From positions 1 through 64,000 of the forward strand of contig SVKI01000002.1 of assembly GCA_015068555.1 (NCBI GenBank): a stretch of DNA of 64,000 bases, written 5' to 3'. Under the pieces are notes generated by a model, which searched no databases, was not told the origin of the DNA, and was given only the letters and a program-made list of their open reading frames with translations. The stretch is from Oscillospiraceae bacterium (lineage in GTDB: Bacteria > Bacillota > Clostridia > UBA1381 > UBA9506). Of this stretch, positions 18,431 through 26,196 are shown one piece after another (within the stretch, counting starts at the first letter, position 1; every line of letters begins with the position of its first letter). The translations under genes were made by a program, and so were the position numbers.

Positions 18431-19363
18431 ATGAAAAAAAGAATGATTGTATTATGTCTTGCTTTTTTGTTATTATTCTCCGGCTGTTCTTTTTTTAAAC
18501 AGAAGCCGACAAATGATTTTACAGATTTAAGCCAGACGAAAGCAGTATTATATTTTTCCAATAAAGATGGCACCGATTTGATTGCGGTTGACCTGAATGT
18601 GGAAGGTAAGCAAAGGGAAGAGTTGCCTCGATTTATTATGGAAAGTTTGTTATCCGGACCGACAAGTACAGAACTTTCTCAACCAATTCGCACGGGCACA
18701 CGGCTTTTGTCTGTTTCCGCTTATGACGGCATGGCGATTGTGGATTTGTCAAAAGAGTTTTACCATGAAGAAAGCATTTATGACGTGCTGGCAACGGCTT
18801 CCGTTGTTAAGTCGTTATGTTCCATCAAGGGCATCAGTCAGGTTATGATGTTGATTGAGGGTAAGTCTCTTCAGAACGCAAGCGGTGAGGAAATGGGTGT
18901 TTTGAAGGAGACTGATGTGGTGTTTGATGCAGATGCATTAATGCAGGACGAATCCAATATCACGCTCTATTTCTCAGATGCCAATGCGGAAGCCCTCGTA
19001 AGAGAGATCCGCCGTGTGAAGGTTACGCGTGGTGATTCTATGGAAAAGCTTGTTGTGGCGGAATTGATTGACGGTCCTAAGAATCAAGGTGCAGTGCAAA
19101 CGGTTCCCAAGGAAACAAAGATTCTTTCCATAGAAACAAAGGATGCTGTATGCTTTGTCAATCTCACATCTGATTTCATTCCTAAAAATACGATGGGAAC
19201 GGCTGTAGAACGAATGGTGATCTATTCGATTGTAAACTCTTTGACAGAACTTTCCAATGTGGAAAAAGTTCAGTTTTTAATTGAAGGTGAAAAAAGAGAA
19301 GTGTATCACCACATGATATTCAACGAGCCCATTGCGCGTGATATCAGCATGATTCAAAAGTAA
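18431..19363 (+). CDS. GerMN domain lipoprotein
   Basis: 310 aa. Signal peptide with lipobox FSGC near residue 20. Two GerMN (Sporulation/germination GerM) domains: residues ~35-150 (ESLLSGPTSTELSQPI, MAIVDLSKEF) and ~170-290 (VVAELIDGPKNQGAVQTV, AVCFVNLTSDFI). In B. subtilis GerM takes part in sporulation and peptidoglycan-related steps at the outer forespore side. A tandem-domain lipoprotein fits the spore-former inferred from dpaAB. Monocistronic, ending at a strong terminator. Confidence 0.85.
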   Translation: MKKRMIVLCLAFLLLFSGCSFFKQKPTNDFTDLSQTKAVLYFSNKDGTDLIAVDLNVEGKQREELPRFIMESLLSGPTSTELSQPIRTGTRLLSVSAYDGMAIVDLSKEFYHEESIYDVLATASVVKSLCSIKGISQVMMLIEGKSLQNASGEEMGVLKETDVVFDADALMQDESNITLYFSDANAEALVREIRRVKVTRGDSMEKLVVAELIDGPKNQGAVQTVPKETKILSIETKDAVCFVNLTSDFIPKNTMGTAVERMVIYSIVNSLTELSNVEKVQFLIEGEKREVYHHMIFNEPIARDISMIQK

Positions 19364-19371
19364 AAGTAAAT

Positions 19372-19410
19372 GGGATTGCGTCAATTTGGCGTAATCCCAA
19401 AAATTTTTTT
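19372..19410 (+). terminator. Terminator after the GerMN gene
   Basis: GGGATTGCGTC/GGCGTAATCCC stem with G-T wobbles, AATT loop, followed by AAAAATTTTTTT. Confidence 0.85.
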
Positions 19411-19429
19411 AAAAATTTGCATTTTTTAT

Positions 19430-19458
19430 TTGACAAATCCAAAATAATGTAGTATACT
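19430..19458 (+). promoter_or_regulatory. tRNA-Pro promoter
   Basis: TTGACA (19430-19435), 17 bases, TATACT (19453-19458). The tRNA 5' end lies 22 bases after the -10 box. Confidence 0.85.
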
Positions 19459-19479
19459 ATCATAGTCAGCTTAATATAT

Positions 19480-19556
<77 letters not shown>

Positions 19557-19595
19557 AAAATCGGCAAGATTCATTGAATCTTGTCGATTTTACTT
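19557..19595 (+). terminator. Terminator of tRNA-Pro
   Basis: AAAATCGGCAAGATTC/GAATCTTGTCGATTTT stem directly after CCA, followed by ACTTTAT. Confidence 0.7.
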
Positions 19596-19661
19596 TATAT
19601 CATGCAGTTTCTGCAAACAAATACCATCCGTACAGAAAACTGTAAATTTTTTGGAGGAACG

Positions 19662-20321
19662 ATGGAGAGCATCAATGTTTATGTGGCTTCTGCGTTGCCG
19701 CTTCAAAATGAAGAATTTTTTTCCAAGGTGTATGGCGCGGTCTCAGAAGTAAGACGCCGAAAAACAGACAGATATCAGCTCAGGCAGGATAAAAATCTCT
19801 CTCTTGCGGCCGAATATTTGCTGTTGCGTGCAGCTCGGGAAATGGGAATAGAGCAGTTTGAAATCGCATATAGCGACCATGGTAAACCGTATTTTCTCGG
19901 TGCACCATACCAATTCAGCTTATCTCATTCTCATGAGCGCGTGCTGTGCGCTATCGGCAAGCAGGCAGTAGGCTGTGATGTTGAATACATTCGCGATATA
20001 GACATCACGATAGCCAAACGCATGTTTACGGAAGATGAATATAAAATTTTAGCACAGGCAAAGAACGAGGAAGAGCAGAAGATGCTGTTTTTTCGTTTGT
20101 GGACGCTGAAAGAAAGCTATGCTAAAATGATGGGGGAAGGTATTAAGAAAACACCTGATAGCTGTGGTATTGACCTTTTCGGTGACAGACCTCGCATGAT
20201 GCACAATCATGACAAATGCAGTTTTGAAGAATTCTTTCTGCATGATGAGTATGCGTATTCTGTCTGCAGCAAATCGCCATATACAAGCAAGTTTATGCAG
20301 GTGGATTTAATATCTATATAA
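19662..20321 (+). CDS. 4'-phosphopantetheinyl transferase, Sfp type
   Basis: 219 aa from the ATG at 19662 (GGAGGAAC upstream); the ORF-track start at 19581 lies in the tRNA terminator region. Sfp/AcpT hallmarks: SLSHSHERVLCAIG, the Mg-binding VGCDVEYIRD, and FFRLWTLKESYAKMMGEGI. Transfers phosphopantetheine from CoA to carrier proteins. No polyketide, peptide synthetase or acyl carrier gene is in the window, so its target is elsewhere. Convergent with the AraC gene, sharing a terminator. Confidence 0.9.
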   Translation: MESINVYVASALPLQNEEFFSKVYGAVSEVRRRKTDRYQLRQDKNLSLAAEYLLLRAAREMGIEQFEIAYSDHGKPYFLGAPYQFSLSHSHERVLCAIGKQAVGCDVEYIRDIDITIAKRMFTEDEYKILAQAKNEEEQKMLFFRLWTLKESYAKMMGEGIKKTPDSCGIDLFGDRPRMMHNHDKCSFEEFFLHDEYAYSVCSKSPYTSKFMQVDLISI

Positions 20322-20353
20322 AAAAGGCTGTAGCATATTGCTACAGCCTTTTT
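20321..20353. terminator. Bidirectional terminator
   Basis: AAAAAGGCTGTAGCA/TGCTACAGCCTTTTT, 15-bp stem, between convergent PPTase and AraC genes; T-runs on both strands. Confidence 0.9.
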
Positions 20354-20354
20354 G

Positions 20355-21212
20355 CTACTTAGCAGTATGGCTCATTCTATATTGTTTTGGCGTGGTGCTT
20401 GTCATGGATTCAAAGGCCGTTAAAAACCCACGAAAGGACTTATAGCCGACCCGCTCGGCAATTTGTGAGACGGAGAGTTTGGTTTCTTTTAAAAATTGCT
20501 TTGCGACCTGAATGCGCATTTCTGTTTTTACCTGGCGAAAACTTTTTCCATAAAGTGATTTGATCAGCACAGAGATGCGTTTGGGTGAAAGATATAAAGC
20601 TTTTGCAACAAAAGCAAGGTCAATATCTTTGGCGTAGTTCTGTGAAAGCAATGTGTCAATTTCATACCGATATTGCATGCCGGCTTTGGCAGGCACTGTA
20701 GAAAAGGGAAGGGTATGCTTTTGTTTTCCAAGTGCATCGTAAATAGCAAAAATCAATTCGGTAAAACCGGCTTGTAACCGCTCTGTTTTACAAAAACAGT
20801 CTGACAGAATAACGCTGTGAAGCGCCAGCAGTTTTTCGCCTATTTTTGATGCGCGAAAAATCGGCTCAATCGTAATATTCGAAAAAACCCTTGTAAATTC
20901 AGCGTATACATCTGTGCCGCTGTTTCGTTTTTTGGTTTGAATGAACGATAAATAAACGCTGATTTTTTTCGAGTCACTGTCTGTGATGGTTCGGTGGTAG
21001 CGGGTTGGTGCAATTAAAAGAGCCTGATTTTTATATAAGGTATACTCTTGCTCTTCGGTTTTGACAACAACTTCACCTTTTGGCACAAAAAAGAGTTCAT
21101 AGTTACTGTGTGTGTGGCTGCGCGATGTGATATTGGGTATATAAGAATGGTCGTCGATGGTTAATTTAAATCGTGCATTACCCAAAACAAGCTCAATTTC
21201 TTGCTGAATCAT
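20355..21212 (-). CDS. AraC family transcriptional regulator
   Basis: 285 aa. N-terminal cupin-like sensor (SHTHSNYELFFVPKGEVVVKT) and a C-terminal pair of helix-turn-helix motifs (DIDLAFVAKALYLSPKRISVLIKS, LSVSQIAERVGYKSFRGFLTAFESMTSTTPKQYR). Divergent from the DHDPS/NAL-family gene at 21369, 156 bases away, so it likely controls that pair in response to a small ligand. Ligand unknown. Confidence 0.87.
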   Translation of the reverse strand: MIQQEIELVLGNARFKLTIDDHSYIPNITSRSHTHSNYELFFVPKGEVVVKTEEQEYTLYKNQALLIAPTRYHRTITDSDSKKISVYLSFIQTKKRNSGTDVYAEFTRVFSNITIEPIFRASKIGEKLLALHSVILSDCFCKTERLQAGFTELIFAIYDALGKQKHTLPFSTVPAKAGMQYRYEIDTLLSQNYAKDIDLAFVAKALYLSPKRISVLIKSLYGKSFRQVKTEMRIQVAKQFLKETKLSVSQIAERVGYKSFRGFLTAFESMTSTTPKQYRMSHTAK

Positions 21213-21368
21213 CTGTCTGCCTCCTGATTTAATGAGAAAAAAGGAATCAATTTATATCATATTGGTCGTTCTATCTCACTTGAAAAAAATCGAATTATAT
21301 ACTAACATTATAATAGAATTGCATATAAAATGCAAGACTTCAAATAAACGATGAACGGAGAGATGGTT

Positions 21369-22250
21369 ATGAAATTAAACAAAGGTTTTTACACAGCACT
21401 GGGTACGCCGGTTGACGCAAACGGTAATTTAGTTGAAGGTTCGCTTCGCAAGCACATTAACCAGCAGATTGATGCAGGTGCAGCAGGACTTCTTGTTATG
21501 GGAAGTATGGGCAATGAAGCGACTATCAAGCTGTCAACTTACAGAGAAATTGTTCGTGTTGCTGCAGAGGAAGTAGCAGGCAGTGTGCCCCTTTTTGTTG
21601 GTGCTATGGATACATCTATTGTAAAGGTTATGGAAAAAATTGAAACTATGGCCGGCGCAAAGATTGACGGCGTTGTGCTTACCACTCCTTTTTATGGCAC
21701 ACCTTCTGACGATGATGCCTTAACTTGGTTTTTAACAATTGCAGATAAATCACCATATCCCATTTATCTGTATGACCTTGCCGTTACGGTTAAATATAAA
21801 ATGACAATTGGTTTTATTGATAAACTGATACAGCATCCCAACATCCGGGGCATCAAAACGGCTGACTGGGAGCTTATCCACAAAATCAACAGAAAATATC
21901 CCGAAAAGCAATTTGAATGTCTTTACAGCGGTCTTGACAGCTTTGATTATGCAAACATGATGGGCATTGACAAAAATCTTGACGGTATGTTTTCGTGCAC
22001 ACCTAAAAATGCAACAAAAATGTATGAGTGTGTAAACAAAGGCGACTTCGCCGGCGCAAGAGCATATCTTGACAACATCTTACTCCTTCGTGACACCATG
22101 CTTGCTTACCGCTTGATGCCGTGCTTTACAATCTGCATGAATCTGCTTGGTTGCGATGGCTGGTATCATCGAGACTTCTGCGCGCCCGCAAAAGATGGTG
22201 CACAGAGTGCTATGGAAGAAGTAATGAAGAAAATCGGCGAAATTGACTAA
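21369..22250 (+). CDS. Dihydrodipicolinate synthase / N-acetylneuraminate lyase family aldolase
   Basis: 293 aa from the ATG at 21369 (GGAGAG 6 bases upstream), preferred over ATGs at 21351 and 21363. TIM-barrel Schiff-base aldolase: substrate loop VMGSMGNEATIKLS, catalytic Lys in IRGIKTADWE, and DKNLDGMFS. The tyrosine strand reads IYLYDLAV instead of the usual YN-P motif, and the GTTGE loop is GSMGNE, so this is not canonical lysine-pathway DapA. It probably cleaves or condenses another 2-oxo acid. Regulated by the divergent AraC gene and followed by a gene of unknown function. Confidence 0.82.
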   Translation: MKLNKGFYTALGTPVDANGNLVEGSLRKHINQQIDAGAAGLLVMGSMGNEATIKLSTYREIVRVAAEEVAGSVPLFVGAMDTSIVKVMEKIETMAGAKIDGVVLTTPFYGTPSDDDALTWFLTIADKSPYPIYLYDLAVTVKYKMTIGFIDKLIQHPNIRGIKTADWELIHKINRKYPEKQFECLYSGLDSFDYANMMGIDKNLDGMFSCTPKNATKMYECVNKGDFAGARAYLDNILLLRDTMLAYRLMPCFTICMNLLGCDGWYHRDFCAPAKDGAQSAMEEVMKKIGEID

Positions 22251-22265
22251 AAGGAGTAGGTTATA

Positions 22266-23246
22266 ATGATTTCATGTACAGAATTCATTCCGCTATACAG
22301 TGAATTTTTCAAGTTTTTAGAAAAAAAAGGCGGCTACGATGCTGTTATGCAGTATTGGATTCACCTTTCCGATACCAGCATCGGCGATAAAACAAACCCT
22401 AACAGTCTTGCTTCTAATTGCGAGCTTTACGGAGGCTTTGGTGGCGCTAAGGCGTATTGGGGTCACACCTTAACGGAGGAAGCCTGTGACTTTTTAAAAT
22501 TGTTTGATTATAAAAACAAATATATTTTTAGCCACATGCGTCATTGTCCTTCCAAAGGTATGCTGAATGACTTAGAACATGTAGAGCCCTATGAGCATTA
22601 CTGCGATCACTGTAATATCATTTATACAAGAATTCTAAATCAATACGGAATGGAATTTATCCGTGACCATTCAAAGGTAGACCATGCCGAGTGTCGCTCA
22701 CTCATTTTTGAGAAGGGAAACATGCCGGATATTGATTGGAAGAATATTACAGACGACGAAGCGAGATGTATGGCCAAGGAAGAGGACAGAGATTTAATTG
22801 ACCTCAAAACTGAGGATAATAAATATCTCCATCGTGATTTCCACTTAATCGGTGATAATGGTCTCAAATATTGTGCAGAAACCTATGGCGAAGAAGGTGC
22901 TCGTGAATTCTTAACCGACTATGTGAATCACTACTATGCGCCTCGTATTAAGGAGATTAATGAAAATGGTCTGCCTGCTTTACAAGCATGGATAGAAAAG
23001 GTGTATGAGATTGAAGAAGCAAGCGAGGTTTTACATACGGATCTTTCGGGCAATAAGCTGACGGTTACCATTGATAAGTCACCTGTTATCGAATATATGC
23101 ATTCGTTAAATCAGGAACCTTCTGCTTACTACATTGAAGAAACAAGAACACTTTATAAAACCATTGCTGAAGCCTGCAGCTTAGACTTCACCCTTCATTA
23201 CTATAACGAAGACGGCGGCACAAAGTTTGAGTTTGTTGCGCCTTAA
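22266..23246 (+). CDS. Uncharacterised protein with Cys/His clusters
   Basis: 326 aa, 15 bases after the aldolase gene, with AAGGAG before the ATG, so in the same operon. Not recognised. Soluble, acidic, no signal peptide. Conserved-looking residues cluster at residues ~90-125: HMRHCPSKGML then YEHYCDHCNIIY, a possible metal site, and there is HRDFHLIGD in the middle. Operon position suggests it handles the substrate or product of the aldolase; no function is assigned. Confidence 0.75.
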   Translation: MISCTEFIPLYSEFFKFLEKKGGYDAVMQYWIHLSDTSIGDKTNPNSLASNCELYGGFGGAKAYWGHTLTEEACDFLKLFDYKNKYIFSHMRHCPSKGMLNDLEHVEPYEHYCDHCNIIYTRILNQYGMEFIRDHSKVDHAECRSLIFEKGNMPDIDWKNITDDEARCMAKEEDRDLIDLKTEDNKYLHRDFHLIGDNGLKYCAETYGEEGAREFLTDYVNHYYAPRIKEINENGLPALQAWIEKVYEIEEASEVLHTDLSGNKLTVTIDKSPVIEYMHSLNQEPSAYYIEETRTLYKTIAEACSLDFTLHYYNEDGGTKFEFVAP

Positions 23247-23273
23247 TCGAAAAACTGTATGTACATAAAAACT

Positions 23274-23312
23274 GCAAAACCCCTTGATTTTAGTGAAATC
23301 AAGGGGTTTTGC
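23274..23312. terminator. Terminator after the aldolase operon
   Basis: 17-bp perfect stem GCAAAACCCCTTGATTT with 5-base loop TAGTG; T-run in the 3' arm. Confidence 0.85.
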
Positions 23313-23394
23313 GTCTTTTAAATCGGCATCGCTACTACCGATCTTTTTGTCATGGGAAATAATTGCAATGTTTTGACCTTTATGATATAATGAT

Positions 23395-23618
23395 TTCAAG
23401 CGAAGCTTGAAATTGTCGATATGAATTCTGACGAATTCTCGATATGTCTTGCGGACTCGATATGTGCTGTCGCACTCGATATGTCGCTGATGCGACGAGA
23501 ATTCATATCATATCGAGTTTGAGCATAGCGAAAACATATCGATTTTGCGGTAGCAAAAATATCGAGCAAACGAAGTTTGCATATCGACAAAAATTTTGTC
23601 CCTAACTTGACAAAATCA
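23395..23618. repeat. Array of mini-hairpins separated by TCGATAT / ATATCGA
   Basis: Four TCGATAT spacers (23416, 23439, 23457, 23476) are followed by four inverted ATATCGA spacers (23510, 23536, 23559, 23581). Between them lie 11-17-base pieces that are mostly little palindromes: gaattctgacgaattc, gtgctgtcgcac, gtcgctgatgcgac, ttttgcggtagcaaaa, gcaaacgaagtttgc, gacaaaaattttgtc. The whole array is therefore a compound inverted repeat able to fold as a ladder of hairpins on one long stem. Ends in a module (23594-23618) repeated exactly at 31388-31412. No ORF; it fills the gap before the DUF4430 lipoprotein. Confidence 0.85.
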
Positions 23619-23657
23619 TAAAAAACCTATAAAAATTATATGAAATGAGGAGAAAAA

Positions 23658-24092
23658 ATGAAAAGGAAACTATTAAATCTGATTTGTTGTTTTATGGTCA
23701 TTGTTTTATCTTTTAGCACTTCAGGCTGCAATCGTCAAGAGACTGTGACAGACCTATGGGAAGACGCCATTTACAAAGAAGATGCGGAACTTGGCGGTGG
23801 GGCAAAAACTGTTATGGTAGAAGTTGTTGTTGAAGATAAATCAGTTACATTTACAATTCATTCAGATAAAGCCACGCTTGGAGATGCATTAGTTGAGCAT
23901 AACTTGATTGAAGGCGAGCAAGGTGCTTACGGTCTTTATGTAAAAAAGGTCAACGGTATCACAGCAGATTATGACATCAACAGATGCTATTGGGGCGTTA
24001 ATAAAAACGGCGAAGGTCTTATGAGTGGTGTTGACGCCATAGAGCTTGAAGAAGGTGAGCACTACGAGTTTATCTATGTAAAGCCGGAATGA
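23658..24092 (+). CDS. DUF4430 lipoprotein (orphan transcobalamin C-terminal-like module)
   Basis: 144 aa, with GAGGAG before the ATG. Signal peptide and lipobox-like TSGC near residue 24. The rest is one DUF4430 module (KTVMVEVVVEDKSVTFTIHSDKATLGDALVEHNL, YVKKVNGITADYD, WGVNKNGEG, EGEHYEFIYV). The SGWMYKVN signature of the left-edge proteins is here YWGVNKNGEGLM. Soluble ligand-binding lipoproteins of this type occur beside vitamin uptake genes, but none is adjacent, so the ligand is open. First gene of a + strand run to 28.4 kb. Confidence 0.8.
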   Translation: MKRKLLNLICCFMVIVLSFSTSGCNRQETVTDLWEDAIYKEDAELGGGAKTVMVEVVVEDKSVTFTIHSDKATLGDALVEHNLIEGEQGAYGLYVKKVNGITADYDINRCYWGVNKNGEGLMSGVDAIELEEGEHYEFIYVKPE

Positions 24093-24160
24093 TTTTTATA
24101 CAAATTCTGTAACTTGTATCAAACTTTACATATCATCTGTTTTCAACAAGGAGAAAAGCT

Positions 24161-25093
24161 ATGAGCAAAAAAGCATATTTTTACATAGATGACGTTGTTT
24201 GGCCTTTTCGCGATATTACGAGAGAAAAACCGGCATCTATTTTTGACCAAACTCTTTTAAAAATGTTAAAAGAAGCCCACGATCAATATGGCATAAAGGT
24301 TGTGCTGAATGCTTTCTATCGCACAGACTATTATTACGGTGATGACGAGTTCAGCCTGGCAGACATGACGGATGCCTATAAAGCAGAGTGGGAGGCGAAT
24401 TCTGATTGGTTAAAAATCGGCTTTCACGCAAAGCAGGAATTTCCTGATTATCCCCATGTGAACATCGATTACGATGATATGAAGAAGATGTATGTGCGTT
24501 TTAAGAATGAGGTGATTCGCTTTGCAGGTGAGAAAACCCTTACTACTGCCTTTAATCCTCATTGGTCTCCTGTGAGCCGGGAAGGCCTAAAGGCGATGGT
24601 GGAAGAGGGAATCACAATGGTTTCTGTGACAGCCGGGGAAAGAAAAGAGTACAACGGCGACCCGTCAACACTTCCTTTTGGACATGCTGGCAGACTCTTA
24701 AATAACAGAAAAGCGGAAACTGCTATTTTTTTCAGAAATTTGAAGGGTGATGAAGCAATCAATGATTCTCTTTGTGGTTATAACCACATTTCAACAGAAG
24801 ATTATGAAAGAACCCTTTATACTCAGGAAGTTATCTATAACGAGGAAGTGGGTGTTTATTACAAAGTGTTCTCTAATGCTGCTTGTCTGAATCTTTCTCC
24901 TCTTGATGAGATTGAAGAAGATATGTCAAAGGCATTAGGTCAGGAATATATTTGCATGGCAACTCATGAACAGTATTCATACCCTGATTATTTTGCGTAT
25001 CAACCCGAGAGCCGTGACAAACTTATGAAGGCATGTGAATGCATAAATAAATATGGTTATGAGTACATATTTGTTGAGGATATGGCGAAATAA
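24161..25093 (+). CDS. Polysaccharide-deacetylase-fold-like protein, function unknown
   Basis: 310 aa, cytosolic, preceded by AAGGAG. The pattern YIDDVVWPFRDITRE near the start, LKIGFHAKQEFPDYPH in the middle and ATHEQYSYPDYF near the end resembles the NodB/glycoside-hydrolase deacetylase barrel (early Asp-Asp, mid His, late His), though the full metal triad HxxxH is not evident. The assignment is to the fold only. Followed closely by an SDR gene, suggesting small-molecule or sugar metabolism. Confidence 0.6.
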   Translation: MSKKAYFYIDDVVWPFRDITREKPASIFDQTLLKMLKEAHDQYGIKVVLNAFYRTDYYYGDDEFSLADMTDAYKAEWEANSDWLKIGFHAKQEFPDYPHVNIDYDDMKKMYVRFKNEVIRFAGEKTLTTAFNPHWSPVSREGLKAMVEEGITMVSVTAGERKEYNGDPSTLPFGHAGRLLNNRKAETAIFFRNLKGDEAINDSLCGYNHISTEDYERTLYTQEVIYNEEVGVYYKVFSNAACLNLSPLDEIEEDMSKALGQEYICMATHEQYSYPDYFAYQPESRDKLMKACECINKYGYEYIFVEDMAK

Positions 25094-25103
25094 GGGTGAC
25101 GAT

Positions 25104-25808
25104 ATGAATCATAAAGTTTGTATAATAACAGGTGCCGGCGGTGGCATCGGTTCTGCTATTGCAGAGAGTCTGTTCACTATCGGGTGTAAGCTTGTTTTAA
25201 TGGGGCGAAATGAAGAAAAACTTAAAAAAACAGCAAATGGACGTGACTGTCTGATTATTCCCGGAGACCTGTGTGATGATGGTTACATAGAAAAGGCAAT
25301 TGAAAAAACCGTTAAAGCCTATGGTGGCATTGATGTTTTAATCAATAATGCCGGTATTGCACAATCCAAGCCGTTTGCAGAAATCACGATGGAAGAATAT
25401 GACAGGGTTATGAACACAAACGCAAGAGCACCGTTTTTAATGTGTCAGAAGGCTCTTCCGTATCTGCAAAAATCATCATGTGGAACGATTATTAACATTG
25501 CATCTGTAACGGCCCACCACGGCTATGCCCTGCAAAGCGCCTATGCTGCTTCTAAGCATGCTTTGCTGGGGTTTAGTAAAGCGCTAAGCAAGGAATACTA
25601 TCATCAGGGTGTACGCGTGCACGTGATCAGCCCCGGAGCTGTGTTTACCGACATGGTTAAAATCTCCCGTCCTGATTTAACCGGTGAGGGTATGCTGCTT
25701 CCTGCGGATATTGCCGAGACGGTTTTATATTTGCTTGCGATGCGCAAAACGGCCTCAGTTGCAGATGAAATTCAGCTACACAGAGAAACAAAAGAACCAT
25801 TTATGTAA
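25104..25808 (+). CDS. Short-chain dehydrogenase/reductase
   Basis: 234 aa from the ATG at 25104; the ORF-track start is inside the previous gene. Classical SDR: NAD(P)-binding TGAGGGIGSAIAE, NNAG motif LINNAGIAQ, Ser in IINIASVTAH and YxxxK in SAYAASKHALLG. Substrate unknown; FabG-like sequence features do not settle this. In one + strand run with the NodB-like and SGNH-like genes. Confidence 0.88.
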   Translation: MNHKVCIITGAGGGIGSAIAESLFTIGCKLVLMGRNEEKLKKTANGRDCLIIPGDLCDDGYIEKAIEKTVKAYGGIDVLINNAGIAQSKPFAEITMEEYDRVMNTNARAPFLMCQKALPYLQKSSCGTIINIASVTAHHGYALQSAYAASKHALLGFSKALSKEYYHQGVRVHVISPGAVFTDMVKISRPDLTGEGMLLPADIAETVLYLLAMRKTASVADEIQLHRETKEPFM

Positions 25809-25832
25809 GTATTATATAAGGAGATGTGACAA

Positions 25833-26126
25833 ATGAGTGATTTTACGTATGAATTAGAAGAATTTACAGGCACACCTCTTTTCATTGTTCTCACGACCCA
25901 CATCAATGAAACCAGAAAAAATCGTGTGATTATAAGAAACAAAGCTGCTTTAGAGGTTGCCGAGCGCTATGGCTTACCGGTTATTGATTTATATTCAGTT
26001 GCACTTGAAAATGCTCATTTTTTAGATGAAGGCGGTATTCATTTTTCGGCAGAAGGATACAAACAGCTTGCGAAGAAAAATGTTGAAAGGATAACGGAAA
26101 CCGTACCGGAATTAAACATTTTATAA
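25833..26126 (+). CDS. SGNH/GDSL hydrolase C-terminal fragment
   Basis: 97 aa with a good ribosome site (AAGGAGATGTGACAA). It matches only the C-terminal half of SGNH esterases: THINETRKNRV, VAERYGLPVIDLY and the catalytic Asp-x-x-His block FLDEGGIHFSAEGYKQLA. The GDS nucleophile block and the Gly and Asn blocks are absent, and the preceding gene is a complete SDR. Either a remnant kept in frame or a small non-catalytic derivative. Confidence 0.65.
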   Translation: MSDFTYELEEFTGTPLFIVLTTHINETRKNRVIIRNKAALEVAERYGLPVIDLYSVALENAHFLDEGGIHFSAEGYKQLAKKNVERITETVPELNIL

Positions 26127-26196
26127 TGTGAATTCGTTTGGTAGGAGGACGCTTGCAAGAACTACAATAAAACATCTACACTATAAGGAGAAAAAC

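Noticed and set aside
23395-23618. CRISPR array
   Set aside because: Spacing is regular, but the common unit is only 7 bases, inserts are 11-17 bases and palindromic, the unit flips orientation midway, and no cas genes are nearby.
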